Assembly: GCA_012955965.1 (NCBI GenBank)
Contig: JABBZI010000022.1
Span: 1-64,000, forward strand
Length of the DNA stretch: 64,000 nt
Source of the DNA: Clostridioides difficile
Lineage (GTDB): Bacteria > Bacillota > Clostridia > Peptostreptococcales > Peptostreptococcaceae
Direction: 5' to 3'
The notes beneath the pieces were generated by a model. It worked only from the letters and a program-made list of their open reading frames with translations, did not search any database and had not been told where the DNA came from. Of the stretch, positions 17,725-27,000 are shown in pieces (position 1 is the first letter of the stretch; each line of letters starts with the position of its first letter). Made by a program: the position numbers and the translations under genes.

Positions 17725-18675
17725 TTAGAAAGCTGTCTCATGACCAACATAACAAGCTATCCCATTATCCAAAAATATATCTTGTAATTCTTCAAGATGC
17801 TCTTCATCAACATCTCCCTTATCAGAATACTCATACTCCTTACCTAATTGAATCCACTTTGATTCTCCTAGCCTATGAAATGGCAATAAGTTAATCTCTA
17901 CCAAATTGTTTTTGTGCATAAAAGATATAATATCACTTATATTCTCAGTACTATCGTTAAATCCTGCTATAACTGGAACTCTAAGTACCAATCTTCCTTT
18001 CCAGTCAGAGTTAGCAAGATTTGATACATTTTCCAATATTAAATCATTATACACACCTGTTTGCTCTTTGTGTTTTTCTCTATCCATATGCTTTATATCA
18101 ATAAATGCAAAATCAATATCTTTAAATATTTTATTAAAAATTTCATTGGAAACACATGCACTCGTCTCAATAGCAGTGTGTACATTTATCTCATGACATT
18201 TCAATAATACTTCATGTAAAAATTCATGTTGAAGTAGTGGTTCTCCCCCACTAAATGTTACTCCTCCATTACTTCTCCAATTATTAGAATCACGTTTAAT
18301 TACTCTTATAAGTTCATCTACAGTATAAGGTTTCGCACATAACTTAAACGCATTATAATAACATGAGTTGACACATTCAAAGCTTTCACAGTCTTTACAT
18401 ATGTTCCAATCTATGATTGGCTTATTATCAAGATTAAAACTCAATGCACCTTTTTTACATTTACCATGACATACAGTACACCCATCTTCATATTTACAAG
18501 ATAACTCACTAAACATCATATGTGGTCTTACAGTCCAACTTTCAGGATTCGCACACCATTTACAACTAAGTGGACATCCATTTAAAAATACGGTTGTTCT
18601 GCAACCTGGTCCATCATGGACTGAAAAGCTTTGTACATCAAAAATCATACCTTCTAGTTGATTTTGACTACTCAT
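17725..18675 (-). CDS. hpdA: 4-hydroxyphenylacetate decarboxylase activating enzyme
   Basis: Radical SAM activase that makes the glycyl radical on HpdB. I start it at ATG 18675 (316 aa, MSSQNQLEG...), where GAAGGA precedes the ATG and the start overlaps the hpdC stop by 8 bp; an upstream ATG at 18705 has no such support. Seen: SAM cluster motif CPLSCKWC; two ferredoxin-like cysteine sets (CKYEDGCTVCHGKC and CKDCESFECVNSC) inserted after it, as known for glycyl-radical-enzyme activases with extra clusters; and GGVTFSGGEPLL. Last gene of hpdB-hpdC-hpdA. Confidence 0.97.
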   Translation of the reverse strand: MSSQNQLEGMIFDVQSFSVHDGPGCRTTVFLNGCPLSCKWCANPESWTVRPHMMFSELSCKYEDGCTVCHGKCKKGALSFNLDNKPIIDWNICKDCESFECVNSCYYNAFKLCAKPYTVDELIRVIKRDSNNWRSNGGVTFSGGEPLLQHEFLHEVLLKCHEINVHTAIETSACVSNEIFNKIFKDIDFAFIDIKHMDREKHKEQTGVYNDLILENVSNLANSDWKGRLVLRVPVIAGFNDSTENISDIISFMHKNNLVEINLLPFHRLGESKWIQLGKEYEYSDKGDVDEEHLEELQDIFLDNGIACYVGHETAF

Positions 18676-18925
18676 TAAACATATGTCCTTCACAAGTAAT
18701 TGCATTTAATGTTGAATATACCCAATCTTCCTTTTCAAGACCAACACATTTACCTATACCTTCATCATTAGCTTCAACAAAATTTTTACAATTTTTACAT
18801 TTTGGCATTACTTTTAATTCTTCACAAGCTTCATCATCTAAGTTAAGCATTTGTTTTGATAGTCTACAAATTCCTTTTGTAGCATCTACTGCACAAAAAT
18901 TCATACAATCACTATGTTTTTTCAT
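18668..18925 (-). CDS. hpdC: 4-hydroxyphenylacetate decarboxylase small subunit
   Basis: Iron-sulfur small subunit of 85 aa that forms a hetero-oligomer with HpdB; it is needed for stability and activity of this p-cresol-forming enzyme. It has one His and many Cys arranged as two cluster sites: HSDCMNFCAVDATKGIC in the N-terminal half and CKNCKNF ... GKC ... C in the C-terminal half. It starts 3 bp after the hpdB stop and overlaps hpdA. Recalled reference C. difficile HpdC has the same length and differs at a handful of positions. Confidence 0.96.
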   Translation of the reverse strand: MKKHSDCMNFCAVDATKGICRLSKQMLNLDDEACEELKVMPKCKNCKNFVEANDEGIGKCVGLEKEDWVYSTLNAITCEGHMFNE

Positions 18926-18928
18926 ATT

Positions 18929-21637
18929 TTACACCCCTTCATACTCTGTTCTAGCAATTACTTCATCCTGTATTGGTTTTCCTAATTCACACCAGTATTG
19001 AGTAAACCCAGCAACACGCACCATTAGTTGACGATAATTATCAGGATTTTTCTGTGCCTCTTTTAATGTTTTAGAATCCACAACATTGTATTGAATATGG
19101 AAACCACCTTTTCTTAAATAACTTCTTGTTAAATCTAATAATTTTTTAGTACCTTGTTGTCCTTTAATAGTTGTTGGATGAAGTTTTAAATTCATCTGAG
19201 AATTTTGAACTACTGCTTGGTCCCAAATAGTTGCAGACTCAAATAATGCATAAACACCATTTTTATCAGTTCCTGCATATGCAGAAACTGAACCATCTGA
19301 ATATGTTGTTCCACTTAGTCTACCATCTGGGGTAGCTAAAGTAGCAGCTCCTTGTGGTCCATGTGTAGAAACAGATATTTGACAAGGATACATTTTTTTA
19401 GCATATAAAGATTGTGCTTCTTCACACACTTTTGCTAACCATACTTCATAATTTTTAAGAATACTATCCGCATATAAATCATTATTTCCATATTTAGGTG
19501 CATCAAGACAGGCCTTATAAATAGCATCATATTTACCAGTTTCATCTACTTTTACTTGGTCTGCCATAGAATAATTTCCAACTTCTAAGGCATCTTTAAA
19601 TCCAAAGTTATTCAAAATAGCCTCTTTCATTTCCTCAAGTGTAAAGTTTTTATCATCATATACAAGTTTTTTAAGTGCTGCAAATGAATTAACCATCGTA
19701 ACAGTACCACAAGTTTCTACATTTAATGTTGCGTTATAACGATATCCCATATTTCCTATATGTTGACCCTTGTCTAAGCAATCTGGTTTTAATAGTGAAT
19801 TTATTACAGAAGTATCAAACTTTCTCCATATATCTAATTCAATATTATTTGCTCTTTCAAGGACATTTATTGCTTGTTTATAATAATCTTTAAACACTTC
19901 TACAACCTCTTCATATGTATTTAGAGGTTTATTATGAGGTTCAAACACTTGCATATTCATACGATGGTCTTTACCATTCATAAGAACAAGTTCTAATATT
20001 TTAGGATTAGCTAAGAAATGCACTCCAGAACCAGCTGTTTGTCCTGCTCCACCTGCTATAGAATATGTTTTTCCATTTAAAGTTAACTGTTTCCAACATC
20101 CTGGAGATGTTTCTAGACATCCACCTAATGCAAAAGCTCTAGCTTCTTCAACAGTCATACCCTCATCGGCAAATTGTCTCATCATGAAAGTTGTTCCATT
20201 TGAGTTATTTACCCATGCTGGATAACCAGAACCAAGCTTTGTACATTCAACAGCCTTCATCAAGAAATCTTCTGGAAGTTTTTCATCATACAACATAGTT
20301 AAACTAGGTTGAGGAGTTCTACATCTCATACTTGCTTCCAATAGTAATTCTTCTAATTCATTTGCTCCTGTAGAACCATCTTCTCTTAATCCACCTATAG
20401 ATAATGTGTTAAATGTATTTCCTGATAACACACCTCCATTTACACCAGCTGAAGCAAAACAGTCGATACAAGTGATTTTTATTCTATAAAGTTCTAATAA
20501 TTCAATAACCTCTTCTTTTGTAATTATGCCTTTTTCTATATCTTGCTCATACCAAGGATATAAGATTTGACCAAAACGCCCTATAGACATACCAGATATA
20601 GCATCTTCATTTACTGATGCTATATGAATTGTATAAGTCAATTGAAGAGCTTCTCTAAATGTGCGAGGTTGTTTGTGTGCAATATGTTCTAATATCTCCA
20701 CTAAATCTGAATATTCTTTTTTAGCTTCTAAATCTTTCTCTATACTTTCTAAATATTTTGCATGTTTTGCATAATTTAAAATCCAAGTTTGTAAACCTTC
20801 AATAACTTGAACTACAGCTTCATAGAAATATAGACGATCCATTCCAATAAGCCCATCTCCAGATGCGTTTCCTGCGACTGCTTTCTTACATTCTTTCGCC
20901 ATTTCTATAATTCCATCTAGTCCATAATTCAAAGGATAAAAATAATTTATAACTTCTCTACCTTGAGGAAGTGTGTATCCTGAATCAAACATACAAATAA
21001 GTGTACTCATTAATTTCTCTTTTAAATCATAATCTGGCATCATTTTCTCATAATGAAAACCTAAATCTTCAACTGATTTTCCAACCCATTCCTTAGCCAT
21101 TTTTACAAGTACAGGTACTTCTTCTTTTCTCATTCCAAATTTACCAGCTATTGAAACAACATTTCCAAAACTTTCGGTTACATTTCCCCCACCAGAACCA
21201 AATTTTGTAAGTTCATCTGCTGTATTACTAGCTAACTTATTTGCTTCTTCTTTCATTTGTTCTCCTTGAGCTACAAAGAAACTTTCACTTACCCAAGGCA
21301 TTGGGAATGACCCTCTATAGTGGCGTGTTTTTTGCATTACTATCTTCTCGCCTGGTATTATGTTTGGTGTCATATGAGAAAAAGCAGATTTAAGAGCTTT
21401 AGCCCTTCTAACTACAGGTATATCACCATCTGATTTTCTGTACTCTCTATTATACCAATATGGAAATTCCATATCAGCTGTAGATAATGTATTATAATAT
21501 ACATTTAATAAATCATCAGCTCTTTTACTTGCTTTTTTTTCACTAAATTCATCTAAATTTTCTTTATCTTGAAAATTTGCCTTAATATTTTTTGCTTCTA
21601 AAATACTTCTTATTTTGTCTTCTTTACTTTGACTCAT
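18929..21637 (-). CDS. hpdB: 4-hydroxyphenylacetate decarboxylase large subunit (glycyl radical enzyme)
   Basis: Glycyl radical enzyme of 902 aa that decarboxylates 4-hydroxyphenylacetate (from tyrosine) to p-cresol, a bacteriostatic product typical of C. difficile. Seen: the active-site loop [11 protein letters not shown] with the thiyl Cys and catalytic Glu of decarboxylases, and the C-terminal radical site RVAGFTQYW with the Gly about 30 residues from the end. AGGAGGGG lies 6 nt before the ATG. First gene of the operon, about 300 bp from tsaD with a large hairpin in between. No confident promoter is seen. Length and sequence match the characterised enzyme closely. Confidence 0.97.
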   Translation of the reverse strand: MSQSKEDKIRSILEAKNIKANFQDKENLDEFSEKKASKRADDLLNVYYNTLSTADMEFPYWYNREYRKSDGDIPVVRRAKALKSAFSHMTPNIIPGEKIVMQKTRHYRGSFPMPWVSESFFVAQGEQMKEEANKLASNTADELTKFGSGGGNVTESFGNVVSIAGKFGMRKEEVPVLVKMAKEWVGKSVEDLGFHYEKMMPDYDLKEKLMSTLICMFDSGYTLPQGREVINYFYPLNYGLDGIIEMAKECKKAVAGNASGDGLIGMDRLYFYEAVVQVIEGLQTWILNYAKHAKYLESIEKDLEAKKEYSDLVEILEHIAHKQPRTFREALQLTYTIHIASVNEDAISGMSIGRFGQILYPWYEQDIEKGIITKEEVIELLELYRIKITCIDCFASAGVNGGVLSGNTFNTLSIGGLREDGSTGANELEELLLEASMRCRTPQPSLTMLYDEKLPEDFLMKAVECTKLGSGYPAWVNNSNGTTFMMRQFADEGMTVEEARAFALGGCLETSPGCWKQLTLNGKTYSIAGGAGQTAGSGVHFLANPKILELVLMNGKDHRMNMQVFEPHNKPLNTYEEVVEVFKDYYKQAINVLERANNIELDIWRKFDTSVINSLLKPDCLDKGQHIGNMGYRYNATLNVETCGTVTMVNSFAALKKLVYDDKNFTLEEMKEAILNNFGFKDALEVGNYSMADQVKVDETGKYDAIYKACLDAPKYGNNDLYADSILKNYEVWLAKVCEEAQSLYAKKMYPCQISVSTHGPQGAATLATPDGRLSGTTYSDGSVSAYAGTDKNGVYALFESATIWDQAVVQNSQMNLKLHPTTIKGQQGTKKLLDLTRSYLRKGGFHIQYNVVDSKTLKEAQKNPDNYRQLMVRVAGFTQYWCELGKPIQDEVIARTEYEGV

Positions 21638-21696
21638 TTCTTCCCCTCCTTAATCTTTCTATAATTAGTATAAAACTTTTTAACAAGGGAAAAAAA

Positions 21697-21709
21697 GGGT
21701 ATATTACCC
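21697..21709. promoter_or_regulatory. Small palindrome upstream of hpdB
   Basis: GGGTATATTACCC is a 5-bp inverted repeat about a 3-bp centre, 60 bp upstream of the hpdB start. It could be an operator or chance. Only its symmetry and place support it. Confidence 0.25.
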
Positions 21710-21742
21710 ACTTTTTGAAATAATCTTTCTACAAAAAAATTA

Positions 21743-21842
21743 AACTTGAAGTAAATTCAAACCAAATATAACCTTTATATCCTAAAAGTGTTGCAATTCA
21801 TTAGAATATAAAGGTTATACATAGTTTTACTTCAAGTTTTAA
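21743..21842 (-). terminator. Two-tier stem between tsaD and hpdB
   Basis: The outer arms AAACTTGAAGTAAA/TTTACTTCAAGTTT and inner arms ATAACCTTTATAT/ATATAAAGGTTAT pair with near perfection around a loop of about 25 nt. On the minus strand the structure ends in AATTTTTTTG, so it should terminate the tsaE-tsaB-rimI-tsaD transcript about 95 nt past tsaD. Its size, nearly 100 nt, is larger than an ordinary terminator. Confidence 0.78.
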
Positions 21843-21933
21843 CATATACTATATTTACTTTTATTGTATTTATTTTTACTTATATTTATTTTTCTGAAAC
21901 AATTCTTTAATATATTTATAAATTTATTTCATA

Positions 21934-22950
21934 TCACTGATTTATCTTTAAATTTGGAACTGCATTTAAACTCATATCATGTGTTTTACCATTTATAAAA
22001 TTATAATATCCTGCACACCCTATCATAGCTGCATTATCTGTGCATAAAATTAGAGGAGGATATTTAACAGTGATACCACTATCTTTCGCTATTTCTGTTA
22101 TTTTGGCTCTAAGCCCTGAATTAGAAGCAACTCCACCAGAAAGAGTAATGATGTCGTAACCTTTATCTTTCGCCGCTTTTAGTGCTTTAGTAGATAAAAC
22201 TTCTACCACAGCTTCTTGAAAAGATGCTGCTACATCTTCAACTACTATTTCCTCATTTTTCATTCTTTTTCCATTTAGATAATTTAATACAGAAGATTTT
22301 AATCCACTAAAACTAAAATCATAGCTATCTTCTTCTAAATATGCTCTTGGAAATTCTATAGCATGTTTATTTCCTTTTTTAGCTAAATTATCAATAATAG
22401 GACCTCCTGGATAACCTAAATTCATAGCTCTTGAAATCTTATCAAATGCTTCTCCAGATGCATCATCTCTAGTTTTTCCTAAAATTTCATACTTACCATA
22501 GTCTTTGACTTCAACCAAGTGAGTATGACCTCCAGATACTATTAATGTTATAAAAGGAGGTTTCAAATCCTTATGCTCTATATAGTTTGCACTTAGATGA
22601 CCTTCTATGTGATTTACTCCTACAAGTGGTATATTCAAAGTATATGCAAGTGCCTTAGCATAAGATAATCCTACTAATAAAGCTCCCACTAGCCCTGGTC
22701 CATATGTAACTGCAATATGGTCTATATCATTAAATCCTATATTTGCCTTATCTAATGCCTCCTGAACAACTATATCAATATTTTCCACATGTTTTCTTGA
22801 AGCTACTTCTGGTACTACACCACCAAACTTTTTATGTGTTTCTATTTGAGTAGAGATTATGTTTGAAAGAACTTCTCTACCATTTTTTAAAACTGATGCA
22901 GCTGTTTCATCACAACTACTTTCTATAGCTAATGTTATTATATCACTCAT
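21934..22950 (-). CDS. tsaD: tRNA N6-adenosine threonylcarbamoyltransferase
   Basis: Catalytic subunit that transfers threonylcarbamoyl to A37 of ANN-decoding tRNAs (t6A). I start it at ATG 22950 (338 aa, [18 protein letters not shown]), preceded by AGAGGTG and 5 bp after the rimI stop; the ATG at 22980 would overlap rimI and add 10 residues. Seen: the Kae1/YgjD ASKHA ATPase fold with [10 protein letters not shown], metal-binding HxxGH-type motif [15 protein letters not shown] and LSGGVASN. Last gene of the tsaE-tsaB-rimI-tsaD group, whose products act together. Confidence 0.97.
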   Translation of the reverse strand: MSDIITLAIESSCDETAASVLKNGREVLSNIISTQIETHKKFGGVVPEVASRKHVENIDIVVQEALDKANIGFNDIDHIAVTYGPGLVGALLVGLSYAKALAYTLNIPLVGVNHIEGHLSANYIEHKDLKPPFITLIVSGGHTHLVEVKDYGKYEILGKTRDDASGEAFDKISRAMNLGYPGGPIIDNLAKKGNKHAIEFPRAYLEEDSYDFSFSGLKSSVLNYLNGKRMKNEEIVVEDVAASFQEAVVEVLSTKALKAAKDKGYDIITLSGGVASNSGLRAKITEIAKDSGITVKYPPLILCTDNAAMIGCAGYYNFINGKTHDMSLNAVPNLKINQ

Positions 22951-22955
22951 AAACT

Positions 22956-23432
22956 CTACACCTCTTTTAATTGGTTCCACATTATAATTGCATCTTCTTT
23001 ATTATCACTGTAGTATTCTTTTCTTATTCCACCCATTTTAAATCCATATTTTCTATATAAGCTTTGTGCTATTTTATTTGACGCTCTAACTTCTAATGTC
23101 ATAGACGCAACGTTATTGTTTTTACATAAATCAACTATACCTTTTATAAGCTTGTCTCCTATTTTTTTGCCTCTATAGTCACTATGAACAGCCACATTAT
23201 TTATATGTCCTTCATCAAGTATAAGCCAAATTCCCACATATCCTACAACTTTTCCATCTAGTTTAGCTACTATATACCTTGCAACTTCATTAGACAACTC
23301 TTTTCTAAAAGACTCTTTTGACCAATAATCTTCAAAACAGTTTTTTTCTACTTCAAAGACTTCGTCTATATCTTTAATGGTCATTTCCTCTATTTCTATA
23401 TCATCTATTATTAGTTTTGTATTATCTTTCAT
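22956..23432 (-). CDS. rimI: Ribosomal protein S18-alanine N-acetyltransferase (RimI-like GNAT)
   Basis: GNAT acetyltransferase of 158 aa that typically acetylates the N-terminal alanine of ribosomal protein S18. Seen: acetyl-CoA loop [33 protein letters not shown] and the IMWNQL C-terminal strand. It overlaps the tsaB stop by 11 bp and leads directly into tsaD, the usual bacterial arrangement. The exact acceptor protein is inferred from family and synteny. Confidence 0.92.
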   Translation of the reverse strand: MKDNTKLIIDDIEIEEMTIKDIDEVFEVEKNCFEDYWSKESFRKELSNEVARYIVAKLDGKVVGYVGIWLILDEGHINNVAVHSDYRGKKIGDKLIKGIVDLCKNNNVASMTLEVRASNKIAQSLYRKYGFKMGGIRKEYYSDNKEDAIIMWNQLKEV

Positions 23433-24138
23433 TATTTAGCCTCTTCATTTTTTCATCATATTGTACTTCAGCCTGAGATTTTCTGATATACATAGGATTT
23501 ATTGTATAACAAGTATGTACATCTATATTTTTATTATATTTGTTTAATGCCAGAGAACATAAGCTTCCTGCATTAGACACATTGTTAACTGGCGAAGGTA
23601 TTTTTATATTTTTTATATTCTCTAACTTATCTTTATATTTGTATACAGCTTCTCCAACTACTATAAATTCTTCATCACTTGATACTATTTCCTCTAATAA
23701 AGCATCAAATTCTACAACATCAACACCATCTAATTCTATTAATTCTCCATTTTCAAATTTATATTTAGCTGAATAAACTTGGTTCTTCTGCGCATCTAAT
23801 ATGCAACATATCTTTCTCTCACATAGATTCATGTTATTTGCTAGGGATTCTAAAGAATTCACTGCTATTATTGGTATATTATTTACATGAGCCATAGCCT
23901 TTACTGTAGCCATACCTATTCTAAGACCTGTAAATGAGCCAGGACCTATACATATAGCTAATAAATCTATATCTTTTATACTTAAATCACTCATGTTCAA
24001 CATACTTTCTATCATTGGCATAAGTTTTTGCGAATGCGTTTTTTTGTTATTTACTGTAAACTCACATATTAAGTTATCATCTTCTACAACTGATACACTT
24101 GCTGCCATAGAAGATGTATCCATACCTAGTATTTTCAT
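23422..24138 (-). CDS. tsaB: t6A modification dimerization partner
   Basis: TsaB of 238 aa, the inactive paralogue of TsaD that scaffolds the TsaD-TsaB-TsaE complex for threonylcarbamoyl transfer. Seen: MDTSSMAASVSV at the N-terminus (ASKHA phosphate-1-like strand), IGPGSFTGLRIG (the hallmark TsaB motif) and a C-terminal NPMYIRKSQAE. It shares one base with the tsaE stop and overlaps rimI, so all four genes are translationally coupled. Confidence 0.96.
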   Translation of the reverse strand: MKILGMDTSSMAASVSVVEDDNLICEFTVNNKKTHSQKLMPMIESMLNMSDLSIKDIDLLAICIGPGSFTGLRIGMATVKAMAHVNNIPIIAVNSLESLANNMNLCERKICCILDAQKNQVYSAKYKFENGELIELDGVDVVEFDALLEEIVSSDEEFIVVGEAVYKYKDKLENIKNIKIPSPVNNVSNAGSLCSLALNKYNKNIDVHTCYTINPMYIRKSQAEVQYDEKMKRLNNER

Positions 24139-24590
24139 TATTTAGTCAACTCCTCAACTATTTCTTTGTAAAACTCTCCTTTTGGAGTTAATATCATTTC
24201 TCTTCCTTCATCTTTATATTTTAATTCTATATTCAAATATTCTTTCGGAAGTATGTCTTCTATTAGATTAGCCCATTCTATTATGCAAATCCCACTTGAA
24301 TTTACATATTCCTCATATCCAATATCATACATTTCATCACTACTACCTATTCTATATACATCAAAATGATATAAAGGTATTTTACCTTCATATTCATTTA
24401 TTATAGTAAAAGTCGGACTTGTTATATAATCTTTTATACCTAATGAATCAGCTAAGCTTTGTGTCATTGTAGTTTTCCCAGCCCCTAAATCTCCTACTAA
24501 ACAGATAACACTACCTTCTTTTAATAATTTGCCTAATTTATATCCTATTTCTCTAGTTTTGCTTTCACTTTCTAAATATATTTTTGCCAT
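24138..24590 (-). CDS. tsaE: tRNA t6A biosynthesis ATPase
   Basis: P-loop ATPase of 150 aa that regenerates the TsaD-TsaB complex in t6A synthesis. Seen: Walker A GDLGAGKTTMTQ, SPTFTIINEY and the YHFDVYRI motif, then IEWAN. GGAG (with one A-rich spacer) precedes the ATG at 24590. First gene of the group; about 125 bp of plain AT-rich spacer separates it from the next gene upstream. Confidence 0.96.
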   Translation of the reverse strand: MAKIYLESESKTREIGYKLGKLLKEGSVICLVGDLGAGKTTMTQSLADSLGIKDYITSPTFTIINEYEGKIPLYHFDVYRIGSSDEMYDIGYEEYVNSSGICIIEWANLIEDILPKEYLNIELKYKDEGREMILTPKGEFYKEIVEELTK

Positions 24591-24716
24591 TAATTCATCT
24601 CCATTTTGATATAATCGTCATGTGAATTTATATCACTGCTTAATTAATTATAGTATAAGCCTCAATTATTATAAAGTATTTCTATTTATCTTTTTTATCT
24701 TTCAATATTAATAATC

Positions 24717-25757
24717 CTATATACATTCTTCAATAGAAATTTTTACATATTCTTTTGCCTTGCAATTCTGTTTTAAGGCTTCTCTACATATTTTCTCAGA
24801 TTGTTCTTTTACGTACTTGAGAGATTTATAATTCTCCTTTACTGCTTCAATGCACATTCTCTCTGTCTGATTTTTTATATACATTAACATCTTTCCATTT
24901 TGCCTTACAATTTCTATACACATATCTTCTGTATACCTATCTATGTAACTTAACACATTTTTAATATTATATCTTTTATCTAAATGTTTTATAGCTTCTA
25001 TACATATTGCTTCTGTCTTATTATTAACAAACTGCAGGCTTCTTCCATCTTGTTTGACAGCCTCCATACATATTTTATCTGTTTGTTTTTTTACATATTG
25101 CAATGCCATACCATTTTGATTTACAGCTTCCATACACATTTTATCTGTTTGTTTTTTTACATATTGTAATGCTTTGTAATTTTGCTTAATAGCTTCCATA
25201 CACAATTCTTCACTCTGCTCTCTAACATATGCAAGACACCTACCATCTTTTTTAATTGCTTCTAAACATATACTTATTGTCTGAACCTCTAAAGCTTTTA
25301 AAATACTTACAACATCTATATTAGAAGAGCACTTTATTACTTTTATAATAAGATTATTCGTTTTGTTTCGTACATACTTAAGTGCATTACAGTCTTTTTT
25401 TATAGCTTCCATACATATTTCATCTGTTTGCTCTTTTACATATTCTAGTGCTTTATAATTATACCTTATTGCCTCTAAACATAATTCATCTGTTTGTTTT
25501 TTTACATATTCTAATGCTTTATAATTCTGCCTTATCGCTATTATACACATACCATCAGTTTGATTTTTTATATTTTTTAATTCACGATAATCATACTTTA
25601 CACTTTCCATATTTTGAATATATTCATTTGTAATATGTTTTAAAGGCATTTCTAACTTTGTGTTATCAATACTGATATGAATATTTTCCCAATTACTATT
25701 AAAATAATACCCTTTATCATCTAAAAATAATTTTTTCAATCTTTCAGGTATGTTCAT
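24717..25757 (-). CDS. DUF4116 repeat protein, function unknown
   Basis: A 346-aa protein made of about eleven copies of a ~23-residue unit with consensus near ICMEAIKQNYKALQYVKKQTD; residues 1-60 are non-repeated. The unit matches DUF4116, a predicted two-helix repeat found in many bacteria and of unknown role. There is no signal peptide or membrane segment, so it is likely cytoplasmic and solenoid-shaped. Two copies differ in length (around the VVSILKALEVQTIS and HLDKRYNIKNVLSYIDRYTE stretches), showing recombination or drift among repeats. It stands alone and its neighbours give no hint of function. Confidence 0.85.
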   Translation of the reverse strand: MNIPERLKKLFLDDKGYYFNSNWENIHISIDNTKLEMPLKHITNEYIQNMESVKYDYRELKNIKNQTDGMCIIAIRQNYKALEYVKKQTDELCLEAIRYNYKALEYVKEQTDEICMEAIKKDCNALKYVRNKTNNLIIKVIKCSSNIDVVSILKALEVQTISICLEAIKKDGRCLAYVREQSEELCMEAIKQNYKALQYVKKQTDKMCMEAVNQNGMALQYVKKQTDKICMEAVKQDGRSLQFVNNKTEAICIEAIKHLDKRYNIKNVLSYIDRYTEDMCIEIVRQNGKMLMYIKNQTERMCIEAVKENYKSLKYVKEQSEKICREALKQNCKAKEYVKISIEECI

Positions 25758-26093
25758 CTATCTACACTCCTATCATTATTAAATTAGATATTATTAAAAA
25801 ATCTGTTCTAAATCTTTATTTATTTTTAATAATAACTTTATTTTTTCTTTATTATGAATTCGCTCTGTGTATTATAGATACCTTTTTAGTTTTTTAATAG
25901 TTAATCGTTTTAATTCTTCCTTTATTTCAAAAATTAAACTTGTCTAAATATTTCTTATTTCATATACAATTTTTGATAAATTAATAAAGCCATAATATAT
26001 TTAATATATCAATCACAGTATAGGACTGAAGTTACAAATAAATTATGGCTATTCAATGCGTTTAATTTTAAAATTTTATTTTTTCTTGTCTAA
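25758..26093. other. Spacer between ribU and the DUF4116 gene
   Basis: Low-GC spacer of 336 bp. AGCCATAAT (about 25989-25997) can pair with ATTATGGCT (about 26045-26053) around a long loop, which may be a weak terminator for ribU. No gene-like frame or known RNA is seen. Confidence 0.4.
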
Positions 26094-26699
26094 TTATTTT
26101 TTTATTACATTACCCATTTTTTTGTAAAGTGGTAATGTTACTAAAGATATTATGACAGCCTTTAATACATTAAATGGAGCTATCATCCAAATTACAAAAG
26201 TAAATAAGTCATGAACTTGAGGATTTATAGCTGAACCTAGACCTATTATAGCATCTAGTCCCATTAATTGCCCATAAAGTGGTAGCATTACAAAATAATT
26301 CACTAATGAACCAATTATAGTCATAGCTATTGTCCCTAATACAAACCCAATTACTACACCTTTTAAATCTTTACTTCTCTTATATGAATAACAAAGTATA
26401 AGTACATAAGAGCCACCAATTAATATGTTTGCAAATTCTCCTACTCCTCCAGTTGTTGTTGCTGTTATCATTTGTAGTATATTTTTTACTACAACTACAC
26501 CAAATCCAACTAATGGTCCTAAAGACATACCACCAAATATTGCTGGTATATCTGATAAATCAATTTTTAAGAAATCTGGAAAAATACCTGGTATTGGTGC
26601 TTGAATAAACATCAATAAATAAGATATTGCAGATAAAATTGACATAACCACCAAAGTTCTTGTTGAAATCATATTACCTCTTTTTACTGTATTTTGCAT
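26094..26699 (-). CDS. ribU: Riboflavin ECF transporter substrate-binding subunit
   Basis: S component of an energy-coupling-factor transporter for riboflavin. I start it at ATG 26699 (201 aa, MQNTVKRGN), preceded by AGGAGG 9 nt upstream; an ATG at 26747 adds 16 residues and overlaps the leader terminator. There are about six membrane helices, with LSDIPAIFGG and GGVGEFANILIGG typical of RibU (conserved Gly/Asn helix ends). The FMN riboswitch directly upstream fixes the substrate assignment. It needs the shared EcfAAT module encoded elsewhere. Confidence 0.93.
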   Translation of the reverse strand: MQNTVKRGNMISTRTLVVMSILSAISYLLMFIQAPIPGIFPDFLKIDLSDIPAIFGGMSLGPLVGFGVVVVKNILQMITATTTGGVGEFANILIGGSYVLILCYSYKRSKDLKGVVIGFVLGTIAMTIIGSLVNYFVMLPLYGQLMGLDAIIGLGSAINPQVHDLFTFVIWMIAPFNVLKAVIISLVTLPLYKKMGNVIKK

Positions 26700-26743
26700 A
26701 ACTACTTTCCTCCTAATCAATATGTTTATATTTTTTAGGAAAA

Positions 26744-26777
26744 ACAAAAAACTCGAAGACCTTATCTTCGAGTTTTT
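26744..26777 (-). terminator. FMN riboswitch expression-platform terminator
   Basis: On the minus strand ACTCGAAGA and TCTTCGAGT (26751-26773) form a stem followed by TTTTTTGTTTTT. It lies between the FMN aptamer and the ribU start, as expected for a transcription-terminating riboswitch: FMN binding should switch ribU off. Confidence 0.9.
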
Positions 26778-26827
26778 ATGGATATAGTTTAAACAAACTA
26801 AAATAAACTTATTTATATTCCATAAAT

Positions 26828-26945
26828 ATCTTCTCTCATCCAGACTTTACTGTCGGCTTTGGAATCTCACCAAATCAACCACCTAAGTAGTTCGCGGGCT
26901 ATACCGCCGGTAGGGAATTTCACCCTGCCCCGAAGATCTTCTTTG
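26828..26945 (-). promoter_or_regulatory. FMN riboswitch (RFN element)
   Basis: Minus-strand sequence has all hallmark blocks of the RFN aptamer in order: TTCGGGGCAGGGTGAAATTC, CCTACCGGCGGTA, GCCCGCGA, GATTTGGTGAGATTCCAAA, GCCGACAGT and CTGGATG.AGA. It controls the ribU gene downstream through the terminator at 26744-26777. Confidence 0.98.
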
Positions 26946-27000
26946 ATTTTTTAATTTTCCTTACACTCTTATATTAGTTAATTTTTTAATAATTGTCAAG

